From NCBI GenBank assembly GCA_965222505.1, contig OZ244956.1:1364001-1428000 (forward strand): a DNA stretch of 64,000 bases. Direction: 5' to 3'. Made by a program: the position numbers and the translations under genes. Position 1 is the first letter of the stretch. Every line of letters starts with the position of its first letter. This document shows, piece by piece, positions 46,729-55,727 of this stretch. The notes below the pieces were generated by a model. It saw only the letters and a list, made by a program, of their open reading frames with translations. It searched no databases and was not told the origin of the DNA. Source of the DNA: G965222505 sp965222505 (GTDB taxonomy: Bacteria > Bacteroidota > Rhodothermia > Rhodothermales > DATKEJ01).

Positions 46729-47011
46729 GGCACCGACGGCGACGAACCCACTTACCTTGAAACACAACACCCAAGCACCCCGAAAACGCTGACTGACGCA
46801 CACACATGCCAGCACCACACCCGCCCGAATCGACGACGACGCGAGGAAGTGGCGCGCTCCTTTCATCTCTTCAGTGCGCAGGTACACGCCCACCAAGCAC
46901 CGGCACCGGAGAGGATCGCCCTGACCGAGGCGACTTCTTCATCGAGGCCGACCCCATGAGGTGCCGAGGCAAAGCGTAGCATTGGGGGAGCAGTCTGCGC
47001 AGGTGGTGTCC
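46729..47011 (-). repeat. Cassette X copy X6 (B-type)
   Basis: 283 bp, inverted relative to the left-arm copies. Second frame 46866-46723 on the minus strand, 47 codons (MKGARHFLASSS to GFVAVGAA), stop in attC_19. First frame of 50 codons starts at the ATG in attC_20. Confidence 0.78.
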
Positions 47012-47137
47012 GCATAACGGCCCCAGTTCAGGCGCACACGGGCTGAGGGCACATCCCTTACTCGGCCGGAAAATCACACGCACGAAGTCGCAAGCCAAAG
47101 ACCCAACGCCCTGCGTCGCCTGGAACGGTTGTTATAC
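47012..47137 (-). repeat. attC_20
   Basis: Minus strand R'' GTATAAC (47131-47137), R' GTTATGC, 126 bp. The R'' TAA is also the stop codon of the antitoxin gene 47132-47287. Confidence 0.88.
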
Positions 47138-47287
47138 CTCTTTCTTCGGGCTAAGTAATTTACGTTCCTCTGCTCTTTTCATATAGTAGGCCACTAATTT
47201 GCGTGCGTCGTGATCACAAGATGCCGAAATCGCATGCCGTGCTGCTCGTACTCGCTCTATGGCCGGATCAACTTCTTTCTTCTTCAT
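47132..47287 (-). CDS. Small antitoxin partner of PIN toxin
   Basis: 51-residue basic protein, KKKEVDPAIERVRAARHAIS, then DHDARKLVAYYMKRAEE and a lysine-rich end. ATG 47287 follows a good GGAGGG site and overlaps the toxin 3' end by 20 bases. Its TAA lies inside the R'' box of attC_20. The helical charged make-up and the toxin neighbour suggest an antitoxin; a similar arrangement is at 60509-60682, with a different sequence. Confidence 0.65.
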   Translation of the reverse strand: MKKKEVDPAIERVRAARHAISASCDHDARKLVAYYMKRAEERKLLSPKKEV

Positions 47288-47759
47288 AAGGCCCTCCTAG
47301 CATCTCTAATGGTGTCACCAGAGTTGGGACGAATAGTCCTAAAATGGTATTTATACGCCGTATGTGACCAAATTTGTTCGCGTTGGCTAAATGCCTGCAA
47401 TTCCAGGTCAACAGAAAATCGCTTTTGTGGAAAGAGGCCAAGGCCAAATGGAGAGCGTCCCCCAATGGATCATTCGGCATCAGCTTATGTCGGATATAAG
47501 CATCGACGATTTCGGCGATTTCTGGCTCAATACTCAGTTGTTCGACGGGTTCAAGCATCAACAGCGCATCGCCTTTGACTGGGTGGTTGCCTCTTTCAAG
47601 TTCATCAATGACAGCATCACTTGTGACGATGTCATAGGCCAAACGGTGCTCATCCCACCATTGACGAGTCCACTTTCGCCGAGCTATCATTTCAGGCTCG
47701 GTTCGAACTTCGTGGTAAAAGCTCGGAATAGTAGTTTCGATGTAGACCTTCGGAATCAC
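47268..47759 (-). CDS. PIN-domain toxin (VapC-like)
   Basis: 163-residue PIN nuclease: N-terminal KVYIETTIPSFYHE, SDAVIDELERG (second acidic), DALHLALAS (third acidic cluster) and FLLTWNCRHLAN (fourth). This four-acid pattern chelates Mg2+ in RNA-cutting PIN toxins. The subgroup with TTIPSFY and TWNCRH usually has a small antitoxin gene attached, here downstream. Complete; cassette of attC_20, normal orientation. Confidence 0.85.
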   Translation of the reverse strand: MIPKVYIETTIPSFYHEVRTEPEMIARRKWTRQWWDEHRLAYDIVTSDAVIDELERGNHPVKGDALLMLEPVEQLSIEPEIAEIVDAYIRHKLMPNDPLGDALHLALASFHKSDFLLTWNCRHLANANKFGHIRRINTILGLFVPTLVTPLEMLGGPYEEERS

Positions 47760-47908
47760 TATGCTATTTCGATATTATTGTGGCAAACTGTACTGGCAAA
47801 ATAGGACTCGCAGGCACGGGAAGAAAGCTGGCGCTTCGCCTAAAAGGCCAAATACGTGACCTGAACAGCCATATAAATGGGGCAAAGCCTGCCGGACTAT
47901 GCAAAGAG

Positions 47909-48034
47909 GTATAACGGACAAAGTTCAAGTGCGCAGGGCAGATGCCGTAAGATAAAGGGCGGCTGGAAATCACACACTTCTGAACAAGCCCAAAACCCAT
48001 AACGCCCTACGTCGCCCTGGAACGGTTGTTATAC
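47909..48034 (-). repeat. attC_21
   Basis: Minus strand R'' GTATAAC (48028-48034), R' GTTATAC, 126 bp; left arm CAGGGCGACGTAGGG carries an additional base. Confidence 0.85.
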
Positions 48035-48106
48035 GCCATTGCCTGAATTACCTTGTATACACTTCTTGAATCCATAAATGAATATTGTCACTATAAGCCG
48101 ATAGGC

Positions 48107-49063
48107 TCAAGATTCTTTGTTCTCTAGGAGAGTATCCGATACTAGATTTACAGGATTAAATTCTCCTTTAGGAGATTCGTTATTGACTTCGTAATCGATT
48201 AAATATTTCCCTCTCTCTAAAGGTGTGAACGGAATAAATTGATAGACATCATCTTCTATTCTTATCTTCTTCAAGGATATTGTTTCAGTTTGTCGATAGC
48301 CCCAGCCATTTTGTGTTCTCCCTTTGAAAAAAATTCCTGATTCTGTTTTGAGTGTTGTATAATATGAAATAATGCTTTCGTTGCGTTCAATTAGTATCTT
48401 CGAGACAATAGACTTTCCTGCAGTTTGTGCGGACTTAGCATTTTTGTTCTTTGTAAACCGTTGTAGTTGCCCAAGCGTACTATTCTCATATTCGCTATTT
48501 TCTGGTTGAATTCTTAGAGAAACTCCTGAGAAATTTGAAGCACGAATCACAAAGCCATGCTCGTTAAATAAAGATTGATCAACATTTGTATATTCAGCAT
48601 TTGGAATAACCTTCAAATGCATAAACACATCTAATCCTTTCCAATATCCATCAGACTTCACTTTATATTTTCGGGTTATCCTTTCTGTTTTACGACGAGC
48701 CAACTCCGTAGCTTCATCCTGTCCAACTAAAAAAACACCTTCCCATTCAGGCAGTATCAGCATTATTCTCTTATTGGCAGCCCGCCTAACTAAATCTTTG
48801 TTTTTAGGGTAGTTAGTGATAAACTGACTGTATGCACTAGCTGTATTAGCCAATGTCGCATTTTCAAATGCAACGCTTGCTTTCCTGTTCTTTGCAATTG
48901 CGACTAGCTCTTCGTTCTCAGGGTATTCTCTAATAAAAGCGTCATATCCTTCTACGGTATTTTTCTCTTCGGCCAACTTCCATGCTTCTTCTGCTGTCGG
49001 AGTACAGGAGGTGAGATATACGACTGCTAAGGTAAGCGCTAATCCGATAAGTTTTCTTTTCAT
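48107..49063 (-). CDS. Lipoprotein of unknown function
   Basis: 318 residues with a lipoprotein signal (hydrophobic GLALTLAVVYLTSC, Cys at 20). Residues 25-100 contain two similar segments (EGYDAFIREYPENEELVAIA and SAYSQFITNYPKNKDLVRRA), helical repeats like those of TPR-type proteins. The C-terminal half is unknown (DVFMHLKVIPNAEY, GIFFKGRTQNGWGY). AT-rich. Downstream partner of the gene at 49083, 19 bases apart, probably one operon in the attC_21 cassette. Confidence 0.75.
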   Translation of the reverse strand: MKRKLIGLALTLAVVYLTSCTPTAEEAWKLAEEKNTVEGYDAFIREYPENEELVAIAKNRKASVAFENATLANTASAYSQFITNYPKNKDLVRRAANKRIMLILPEWEGVFLVGQDEATELARRKTERITRKYKVKSDGYWKGLDVFMHLKVIPNAEYTNVDQSLFNEHGFVIRASNFSGVSLRIQPENSEYENSTLGQLQRFTKNKNAKSAQTAGKSIVSKILIERNESIISYYTTLKTESGIFFKGRTQNGWGYRQTETISLKKIRIEDDVYQFIPFTPLERGKYLIDYEVNNESPKGEFNPVNLVSDTLLENKES

Positions 49064-49082
49064 AGTAGGATGGCCTCATGTC

Positions 49083-49844
49083 TTAACGATAACCGTGTAA
49101 CAAGGCATTGAGTGATACTTTATTCAATAACTTTATCTCAGAAGTAACCATTTCATAGGATTTGGTTTCTTCATAACTAGAGTCGGAAGTACTAAAAGTA
49201 ATCCTTATCCTTAGTATCGAACCAGATCGTTCTATCACCTTGCCTATCCATTTCTGTGTACTTCCCTTGTTGGTTACATATGTTCCAACATGTAGTCCTT
49301 GTGAGGAAATTTCTTGACCTATAGTAGATCTTAGATTTCTCATCCAGTTTTTTAGATCGGGATCTGTCAATATCATATCTTTCTGTTCCCCTCGTGCTTC
49401 TTCGAAATAAGACTCAGCTTCTATGAAATAAACTCTTGCCAGATCAAACTTGCTTTCATTTAAAGCAAAATGAGCAGCTAAATGATACTGAATTAAAGCA
49501 TAGTCAAAAAAGCGATCCGCTTGGCTCTCTGATGGAGGCTCTATTTTACTTATCCTTTTCAGCCATAAATTTGGTATACTATTTTGGTTAGTTACAGCTG
49601 CGTTTATTCCCCGAAAAGCTTCACTAATGAGCATGCCTTTAATTAGTAATACTTGGTCTTTGTCAAACGTTGCTGAATACTTTTCAAGAAAGAAGTAAAG
49701 CAGGTCAAATGCGTCTCCGTAGCGTTTAGAATCTGAAGCCTCTTCATACTTTAGGAAATCATTACGCAAGTTATCTTGTTGCCCCATCAAGTTATAATAA
49801 GGCAATAATAGAAGTAAAAAGAATGTACTATGTTTTAGATACAC
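49083..49844 (-). CDS. Exported protein of unknown function
   Basis: 253 residues. I choose GTG 49844, because the longer frame to 50015 runs back into attC_22. The N-terminus YLKHSTFFLLLLLPYYNLMG is a signal peptide. Then comes a helical region (YEEASDSKRYGDAFDLLYFF, DRFFDYALIQYHLAAHF) and a C-terminal beta segment (VGTYVTNKGSTQKWIGKVIE). AT-rich like its neighbour, suggesting foreign origin of this cassette. Confidence 0.65.
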   Translation of the reverse strand: MYLKHSTFFLLLLLPYYNLMGQQDNLRNDFLKYEEASDSKRYGDAFDLLYFFLEKYSATFDKDQVLLIKGMLISEAFRGINAAVTNQNSIPNLWLKRISKIEPPSESQADRFFDYALIQYHLAAHFALNESKFDLARVYFIEAESYFEEARGEQKDMILTDPDLKNWMRNLRSTIGQEISSQGLHVGTYVTNKGSTQKWIGKVIERSGSILRIRITFSTSDSSYEETKSYEMVTSEIKLLNKVSLNALLHGYR

Positions 49845-49944
49845 TTTTTCACGAAGATAAGGTAGAGAGAAAAAATGAAATAATGTATTGTAAATCAATA
49901 TAAGGGAAATATTATGCTTCCGAAAGTGTACGACTGAATATGGC

Positions 49945-50068
49945 GTATAACGGCCCAAGTTCAAGTGCGCAGGGCAACGAGCAGAAGATAACCAAAGACT
50001 GAAAAACATGCCCACCTACCAAAGCCAAAACCCCTAACGCCCTGGGTCGCTTGTAACGGTTGTTAGGC
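49945..50068 (-). repeat. attC_22
   Basis: Minus strand R'' GCCTAAC (50062-50068), R' GTTATAC, 124 bp, X-type arms. Confidence 0.88.
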
Positions 50069-50351
50069 GGCACCGACGGCGACGAACCCACTTACCTTGA
50101 AACACGACACCCGAGCACCCCGAAAACGCTGACTGACGCACACACATGCCAGCACCACACCCGCCCGAATCGACGACGACGCGAGGAAGTGGCGCACACC
50201 CTTCATCTCTTCAGTGCGCCGGCACACGCCCACCAAGCACCGGCACCGGAGAGGATCACCCTGACCGAGGCGACTTCTTCATCGAGGCCGACCCCATGAG
50301 GTGCCGAGGCAAAGCGTAGCATTGGAGGAGCAGTCTGCGCAGGTGGTGTCC
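50069..50351 (-). repeat. Cassette X copy X7 (B-type)
   Basis: 283 bp. Second frame 50206-50063, 47 codons (MKGVRHFLASSS to GFVAVGAA), first frame 50 codons from the attC_23 ATG. Confidence 0.78.
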
Positions 50352-50473
50352 GCATAACGGCCCCAGTTCAAGTGCGCAGGGCTGAGGCCGAAACATAAAG
50401 GGCGGCTGGAAATCACATACACTTCAAACGGCTAAACCCCAACGCCCTGAGTCGCTTGTAACGGTTGTTAGGC
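50352..50473 (-). repeat. attC_23
   Basis: Minus strand R'' GCCTAAC (50467-50473), R' GTTATGC, 122 bp, X-type arms. Confidence 0.88.
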
Positions 50474-50778
50474 GGCACCGACGGCGACGAACCCACTTGC
50501 CTTGAAACACGACACCCGAGCACCCCGAAAACGCTGACTGACGCACACACATGCCAGCACCGACCTGACTCAAAAGGGCAATACCGCACCGTAAAAGGGC
50601 AATACCGCACCGTTGGTGACGCACACCCTTCATCTCATCAGTGCGCCGGCACACGCCCACCAAGCACCGGCACCGGAGAGGATCACCCTGACCGAGGCGA
50701 CTTCTTCATCGAGGCCGACCCCATGAGGTGCCGAGGCAAAGCGTAGCATTAGGGGAGCAGTCTGCGCAGGTGGTGTCC
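50474..50778 (-). repeat. Cassette X copy X8 (A-type, internal duplication)
   Basis: 305 bp; the segment AAAGGGCAATACCGCACCGT is tandemly duplicated near 50573-50613, adding 21 bases. The second small frame is out of phase with the attC stop in this copy. Confidence 0.78.
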
Positions 50779-50905
50779 GCATAACGGCCCAAGTTCAGGT
50801 GCACACGGGCTGAGGGTACATCATATCAGTCGCGCACAAAATCACCCGCACGAAGTCGCAAGTTAAACGGCTAACGCCCTGGGTCGCCTGGAACGGTTGT
50901 TATAA
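50779..50905 (-). repeat. attC_24
   Basis: Minus strand R'' TTATAAC (50899-50905), R' GTTATGC, 127 bp; arms CAGGCGACCCAGGG and CCCGTGTGCACCTG. Confidence 0.85.
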
Positions 50906-51125
50906 GGCACCTGCATCACACCCACTTAATCTTGACCAACAGCACGCCCTTTTCTGGCTATCACCGCCCTCAGTGACCGCAATCAAAATCCAGCGCCTCA
51001 TCCCCCTATTCGAGTTCTGAAGCCGGTCGCTTCCACGTCGGTCACAGACGCTAATGGTCTCCTCCATCGCGACCGGCCTCAATGTCCTGCCGACCGGTCT
51101 TCTGGAATGACCGTTATATGACGCC
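50906..51125. other. 3' region of the lipoprotein cassette
   Basis: 220 bases with repeated GACCGG/CCGGTC words (around 51013-51105) that can form hairpins, possibly a terminator. No gene seen. Confidence 0.35.
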
Positions 51126-51752
51126 TCAACCCACCACCTCAAACTTGAGCGAATCCGGCACCTGGAGCAGTCCACGATCCTCGCCATTTTGCTCGCTCAA
51201 CCTAGCACGAATCTCCCGTAGCGTCGGCACCCCCTTACGCTTCCTTTCGGAATCACTTACCTGGGTGGTATCTATATGCTGAAGGTAGGTCACCCCATCG
51301 AGCATCAAGTACTGTGTGCCGTAGTGCTGGGCCTTGCCCAAACTGAGTAAGTACCGATCCAGCGTGGCCGCCGTCAGCCAGCGTGCCGTGGCGTTGCTGC
51401 TGTCGAGTTCAACGGCGCGTTGGGCCAACTCGTGAGCTTTCTTATAGGCAATGGAGTCGGTGCCATGTTGGAAGATCATGGCCGCGTGAAAGAAGTCACG
51501 TGAGGTAGAGAGGGCCTTGGCGTTGAGCATTTCTTCAACGCGTTGACGCCGTTTCTGGTCTTCTTTGGCCAGGGTATTCCAGTCGATGTTGGCGGCTTTT
51601 CGCTGGGTTTGATCTTGCTCGTAGAGTTGGGCGAGTTCGGCGTTGTGGGTCTGCTTAGTTGAAATTGATTCTGGCGTTTCGATTTCTTGCTGCCGGCAAG
51701 CGAGCGAGAGGAATGCAAGAGGGATCAGTCTCAGAAAAAGGGTCCAGCACAT
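51126..51752 (-). CDS. Lipoprotein, DUF6624-like
   Basis: 208 residues; hydrophobic LFLRLIPLAFLSLAC start with lipobox Cys at 19. The body has DWNTLAKEDQKRRQRVEEML, SRDFFHAAMIFQHGTDSIAY, AVELDSSNATARWLTAATLD and a GKAQHYGTQY block. These resemble proteins grouped under DUF6624, whose function is unknown to me. Cassette of attC_24 in the normal orientation; about 220 bases separate the stop from the attC site. Confidence 0.7.
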   Translation of the reverse strand: MCWTLFLRLIPLAFLSLACRQQEIETPESISTKQTHNAELAQLYEQDQTQRKAANIDWNTLAKEDQKRRQRVEEMLNAKALSTSRDFFHAAMIFQHGTDSIAYKKAHELAQRAVELDSSNATARWLTAATLDRYLLSLGKAQHYGTQYLMLDGVTYLQHIDTTQVSDSERKRKGVPTLREIRARLSEQNGEDRGLLQVPDSLKFEVVG

Positions 51753-51817
51753 TTGGCAAAGATAAGGGAATTATCGTTTCATTTGAGCAATTCAACCTGG
51801 CAAGAGAATGGTGTGCC

Positions 51818-51939
51818 TTATAACGGACCAAGTTTAGCTGCGCAGGGCAGCCGGCACAAGATACCCACGACCTGCAAAACACAAGGGCCGACAACAGCAA
51901 AACCCGCACGCCCTGCGTCAGCTGTAACGGTTGTTATAC
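51818..51939 (-). repeat. attC_25
   Basis: Minus strand R'' GTATAAC (51933-51939), R' GTTATAA, 122 bp; arms CAGCTGACGCAGGG and CCCTGCGCAGCTA. Practically identical to attC_29. Confidence 0.88.
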
Positions 51940-51976
51940 TGCCCCAGGCCGCTCCCTGCTAAGTTGAAAATACAAA

Positions 51977-53071
51977 CTACTTCCCCGCCCAAGCACGATA
52001 CTGATATACTCCCCTCTCTGTACCCAAGTAAAGCCGACCCCGCTCCGCATCCGAGGCTATCGTGTATATCTTCTCCTCCTCTGACAGCGAGGTCTCTACC
52101 CTACTCCATGACGCACCACTATCTCGGGTCTCAAGCAGGAATGTCTGCCTGTCTTTTCGTACTACCACCCAATACCGATCCGGCAAGCGCTCATCTGCCA
52201 ACACCGCCGTCACAGTCCCCTGCACACCCAGATCAAGCCATCGCCAAGTTTCACCACCATCTTGCGTCTTGAATAACCCACCACGCAACCCAATGTGGAC
52301 TTCCTCTCTGTTAAAGGGGTTGAACGCGATTGCATATACCGCATCATCCCCACTCTGTTGAAAAGAGACCAAATCCCAAGTCTGACCGCCATCGTTTGAA
52401 CGATTCAGCACGGGACTAAAGGTTGTCGTCTCTCCACCGAGCCAGACTATGTTGGGATCTGCCGGGTGTTGCTCAAGCGCAAATCTAAATGAAGTTCCTT
52501 GTGGTGGATGCTCAACCAACTGCCAAGATGCCCCGAAATCTGTGGACACAAAGCCGGCATCGGCCAAGATGGAGCCTGGCCGATTGAGCAACCGCCATAT
52601 CCCAGGATAGATTGTTGTCCCATCGTATTCGCTGAAACGTCCCATGCCCGTGACGGCATAAGACCAAGAGCGTCCACCATCTAGGCTACGGAAAACCGTA
52701 GGCTCGTCTATACTGCGCCGCATACTTGAGACTGCTAGAATGTGGTCCGCATCATCAAAGCTGACGACAAAGTCGGTTAGACGCTGAAATCCGTGCACCT
52801 GTGGAGAAGCAAGAGAATCCCAGATGGCACTTTCGTCCTGAGTGTTGAGCCGCCAAAGTTGCTGGATTTGATTTCGGAATAGGTTGGCACTGGAATTGTA
52901 GGCAATGATGTAAAGATATGGTGGGTGAATAAGGAGTTGGGTAACGACTTTAGTGTTGGGGCCGATGTTGGTCCAGGTGGGTTCGGGAGTATCCAAAGCG
53001 GTGTCACAACCGGCGAGGGGTGTACACAGGTAGGCAATACAAACACAAGATGTTATCAAAAGTCGAGACAT
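51977..53071 (-). CDS. Asp-box (BNR) repeat lipoprotein, copy 1
   Basis: 364 residues, probably surface lipoprotein: signal ending LAGC with Cys at 22. Five Asp-box motifs are visible (SLDGGRSW, STDFGASW, SNDGGQTW, TQDGGETW, TRDSGASW), spaced about 40-60 residues, as in beta-propellers of the sortilin/sialidase class. No sialidase catalytic signature is visible, so enzymatic activity is not implied. Cassette of attC_25; an apparently identical second copy lies at 55728-56822. Confidence 0.85.
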   Translation of the reverse strand: MSRLLITSCVCIAYLCTPLAGCDTALDTPEPTWTNIGPNTKVVTQLLIHPPYLYIIAYNSSANLFRNQIQQLWRLNTQDESAIWDSLASPQVHGFQRLTDFVVSFDDADHILAVSSMRRSIDEPTVFRSLDGGRSWSYAVTGMGRFSEYDGTTIYPGIWRLLNRPGSILADAGFVSTDFGASWQLVEHPPQGTSFRFALEQHPADPNIVWLGGETTTFSPVLNRSNDGGQTWDLVSFQQSGDDAVYAIAFNPFNREEVHIGLRGGLFKTQDGGETWRWLDLGVQGTVTAVLADERLPDRYWVVVRKDRQTFLLETRDSGASWSRVETSLSEEEKIYTIASDAERGRLYLGTERGVYQYRAWAGK

Positions 53072-53197
53072 GCTTTTTGAGGCAAACGAATCATTCTTAA
53101 GCTGTGATCAATCAGGGTAGGAACGTACTGAGGAATGTACAGATCGGGCAAGTCAAATCGGCCTCCCCATTGAAGAAAATGAGTACGCTGGTGGGCA

Positions 53198-53323
53198 GTA
53201 TAACGGCCCCAGTTCAGCCGACCTGGGCTGAGGGGAAACCATGAAAGAACGGCAGAAAGTCGCACGCACGAAGTCGCAAGTGCAAACCCGAACGCCCTGG
53301 GTCGGCTGTAACGGTTGTTATAC
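53198..53323 (-). repeat. attC_26
   Basis: Minus strand R'' GTATAAC (53317-53323), R' GTTATAC, 126 bp; arms CAGCCGACCCAGGG and CCCAGGTCGGCTG. Confidence 0.88.
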
Positions 53324-53328
53324 GGCCC

Positions 53329-53637
53329 TCAACCGCTACGACTGGGTAAACCCCCAAAATCACGCGACGAGTGGAAGATGGTTAACACCTCTACTTCTGC
53401 ATCCTCGTCATCTATGTAGTAGACGATTCGATAATTGCGATAGATCAGTTCCCTAATCGATGCCTCTCCGATCTCTGGCACTACACGACCCGAACGCGGA
53501 AAATCCTCCAACTGCTCCAGCCGGGCAAGAATCATCTCTTCGAGTATGGAGGCATATTCGGCATTGATACCTTCGTAGAAGGCTACGATTGCTTCCAGAT
53601 CTGCTTCGGCTTGCCGACTTACTTTGACATGAGCCAC
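53329..53637 (-). CDS. parE: ParE/RelE-family toxin
   Basis: 102-residue ParE-type toxin: VSRQAEADLEAIVAFYEGIN, LEQLEDFPRSGRVVPEIG, IRELIYRNYRIVYYI and FHSSRDF, the standard C-terminal strand. ParE toxins inhibit gyrase, RelE ones cut mRNA; the PRSGR and YRIVYYI pattern favours the ParE side. Five bases separate the stop from attC_26. Antitoxin gene directly upstream. Confidence 0.88.
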   Translation of the reverse strand: MAHVKVSRQAEADLEAIVAFYEGINAEYASILEEMILARLEQLEDFPRSGRVVPEIGEASIRELIYRNYRIVYYIDDEDAEVEVLTIFHSSRDFGGLPSRSG

Positions 53638-53642
53638 AGCAC

Positions 53643-53840
53643 CTACCCCTTAGCCCGCCGTTGCTTAAAATGGGCCTTGACCTCAGCCAAGGTGCGAGTC
53701 TCTCCAGCCTCTACCTGCTGAAGCCCTCGTTGGATCTTGTGGAGAAAAACCATCCGTTCGATGGCATCTTCGAGCGTTGCGTTCTCTGGCAACTCCTCGA
53801 CGGCCTTGACGATGTCGGCTTTAGTGATCGTTGCTGTCAT
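53643..53840 (-). CDS. Antitoxin of the ParE-like pair
   Basis: 65 residues, helical and charged: TKADIVKAVEELPENATLED, AIERMVFLHKIQRGLQQVEA and AEVKAHFKQRRAKG. This is the layout of short antitoxins that precede ParE/RelE toxins in Bacteroidota and cyanobacteria. ATG 53840 is chosen as the frame upstream has no motif and overlaps another gene. Ends 5 bases before the toxin start. Confidence 0.8.
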   Translation of the reverse strand: MTATITKADIVKAVEELPENATLEDAIERMVFLHKIQRGLQQVEAGETRTLAEVKAHFKQRRAKG

Positions 53841-53946
53841 GGCTGATGCTGATGCAAGGGTTACAGAAAAGTTGGTTAGCTTACTCTCGAACTCGGCGTT
53901 TGGTCCTTGGGGAACCATAAGTATCCGGTACAGCCCAGCAGCTATT

Positions 53947-54174
53947 TCAGGGCTCGTAGCCATTTTCCTGGCACCATTTTTTGATATAGGTTTCCGCCTC
54001 ATCCATCGCCTCAGATACAGTCGTGTATTTTCGGCTGCCTTCCCAGAGCATACCACCGATATCTAGCACTCGGATGAAGGAGTGACTGTAATCGTCATAG
54101 CCCAACTCGATCCAGCCACCATCTTGAACCCACCATGCAATGTGGGGATAAAGTTCGTCAAAGGATTTAGACAT
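53947..54174 (-). CDS. Small protein of unknown function
   Basis: 75 residues, aromatic and acidic: SFDELYPHIAWWVQDGGWIE, GYDDYSHSFIRVLDIGGMLW, EAMDEAETYIKKWCQENGYE. A conserved-looking one-domain protein of a kind frequent in cassette arrays and cyanobacteria. First gene of the attC_26 cassette, 106 bases upstream of the antitoxin. Function unknown. Confidence 0.65.
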   Translation of the reverse strand: MSKSFDELYPHIAWWVQDGGWIELGYDDYSHSFIRVLDIGGMLWEGSRKYTTVSEAMDEAETYIKKWCQENGYEP

Positions 54175-54219
54175 TGCAGAAACGAAACGTCTGGTCGAAA
54201 TTATTGTTACGTGCAGGCC

Positions 54220-54343
54220 GTATAACGGCCTAAGTTCAGGCGAACTGGGCTGAGGAGAAGATACCCAAATCAGGCACAAAGTCACGCGCACAGTTGCGAC
54301 TGGAACGACCAACGCCCTGGTTCGCCTGAAACGGTGGTTATGA
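54220..54343 (-). repeat. attC_27
   Basis: Minus strand R'' TCATAAC (54337-54343), R' GTTATAC, 124 bp; arms CAGGCGAACCAGGG and CCCAGTTCGCCTG. Followed by CACCACGAGCAC. Confidence 0.85.
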
Positions 54344-54483
54344 TGCACCACGAGCACCATCATTTCCAAAGAGAACACCAAGGAACGCCTCCCCTACTCA
54401 GGACTTGCACACCCACGGGCCGCCAAGGCCGATTGCGGCTTCAAGTACGGCACCAAAGCAGGCTGCACAACTCCTTGATTTTG

Positions 54484-54936
54484 GCTGTACCGGCGGCCGA
54501 ACTACTCAGCACCTTCCAACCCGAGCAAGTCGCGCTCTACTTCTTCATGCGCGTCTATGCCTCTGAAGCCGGTGGAGTTGCCGATGAAGCGCTAGCCCTT
54601 CACCTGTTGGGCAAACGCACAGACATCGACGGCTTACGCGGCTCCCTGACTACGCTGGCCGATGTAGACCAGCTGTGGCAGCGCGACTTTCCAGAACAAG
54701 AGGACTGGCGACTTGAGCATCAGGAGCCTCGGTATGGGTATCTGACGGACATCAGTGACACCTCACGCCGGATACGCGGGGAGCACATGGCCCGCATCCT
54801 GATTGACCTAGTCAACCGGGGCAAACGGGTATTTGCCGTAGTTGGAAGCGGTCATGTAATCCGTCAAGAGTGGAATCTGCGCGCGGTGTTCGATCAAGAG
54901 CCGGCCTGGGACCAGCCGAGTGGCCCTGCAGGTTGA
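54484..54936 (+). pseudogene. 3' part of a possible TraB/ChaN-like protein gene
   Basis: About 150 codons in frame, GC-rich and clearly coding in style: STFQPEQVALYFFMRVYASE, SDTSRRIRGEHMARILIDLV and RVFAVVGSGHVIRQEWNLRAVF. The last block resembles C-terminal ends of TraB/ChaN-like proteins with GSGHV. No proper start: the frame continues upstream into attC_27. Opposite to the attC orientation. Probably a truncated gene captured in a cassette. Confidence 0.5.
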
Positions 54937-55144
54937 GCGCCAGGCGTCATGCCGACAAAGTGCCTGAAGAGTGCCTTTGGGGGTGGGTCGCATCCCCGCT
55001 TCCCACAGGCGAGCACAACACCGGGTGCGGTATGTTCAGACCAGCTCTGCTTGGTCTCGAACCTGTCATTTGCCGTGCACTCCCCTTAGCTGGCTGTGAG
55101 TTGGAGGCTCCACGCGGCGATGGAGTGCTGTTGCTAGTGCTGCG
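54937..55144. other. Non-coding remainder of the attC_27 cassette
   Basis: About 210 bases downstream of the truncated gene; no ORF or hairpin that I can defend. Confidence 0.35.
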
Positions 55145-55268
55145 GCATAACGGCCGTGGATCAGGCGAACCAGGGCTGAGGGCACAAGATAACCAACATC
55201 TGCAAGACACTCACCTCCAAAACGGCAAAACCCTAACGCCCTGGTTCGCCTGAATACACTTGTTATGA
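55145..55268 (-). repeat. attC_28
   Basis: Minus strand R'' TCATAAC (55262-55268), R' GTTATGC, 124 bp; the outer stem is altered (AAGTGTATTCAGGCG in place of ACCGTTTCAGGCG). Confidence 0.8.
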
Positions 55269-55568
55269 TGCACCACGAGCGCTGTCATTGCCAAAGAGAC
55301 CCTCAAGCAACACCGCACCTGCTCATGTCTAGCACACATGTACCGCCAGGGCCGAGTGAGACATCAAAAAGGGCACCAAAGCAGGCGGCACAACCCCATG
55401 AACCAGGCAAGACCGGCCCTGTGTGATCTGAGTCCCCGGCGCTGACCCACCAACGCCGGCGTGCACAAGGCTGTAGCAAAGTGGTAGACGCCGTGCGTGG
55501 TGGAGGTCAAAGTCTGTTGGAGATAGGTTGCGTATTCTAACGGAAAATCGCATCAATATCGGTGTGCA
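55269..55568 (-). other. Non-coding cassette Y
   Basis: 300-bp cassette without a gene. Its first 130 bases are diverged but alignable with 54344-54475 (shared words CACCACGAGC, CCAAAGAGA, GCACCAAAGCAGGC). The two neighbouring cassettes therefore have a common end. Confidence 0.5.
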
Positions 55569-55690
55569 CCATAACGGACCAAGTTTAGCTGCGCAGGGCA
55601 GCCGGCACAAGATACCCACGACCTGCAAAACACAAGGGCCGACAACAGCAAAACCCGCACGCCCTGCGTCAGCTGTAACGGTTGTTATAC
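55569..55690 (-). repeat. attC_29
   Basis: Minus strand R'' GTATAAC (55684-55690), R' GTTATGG, 122 bp. Same sequence as attC_25 except at the outer R' bases. Confidence 0.88.
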
Positions 55691-55727
55691 TGCCCCAGGC
55701 CGCTCCCTGCTAAGTTGAAAATACAAA

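Noticed and set aside
49845..50015. Longer N-terminus of the exported protein (start at 50015)
   Set aside because: It would translate through attC_22; the signal peptide begins only after 49844.
53841..54056. Long N-terminal extension of the ParE-partner antitoxin
   Set aside because: The extension overlaps the better-supported small gene 53947-54174 in another frame and has no domain; the ATG at 53840 gives a normal antitoxin.
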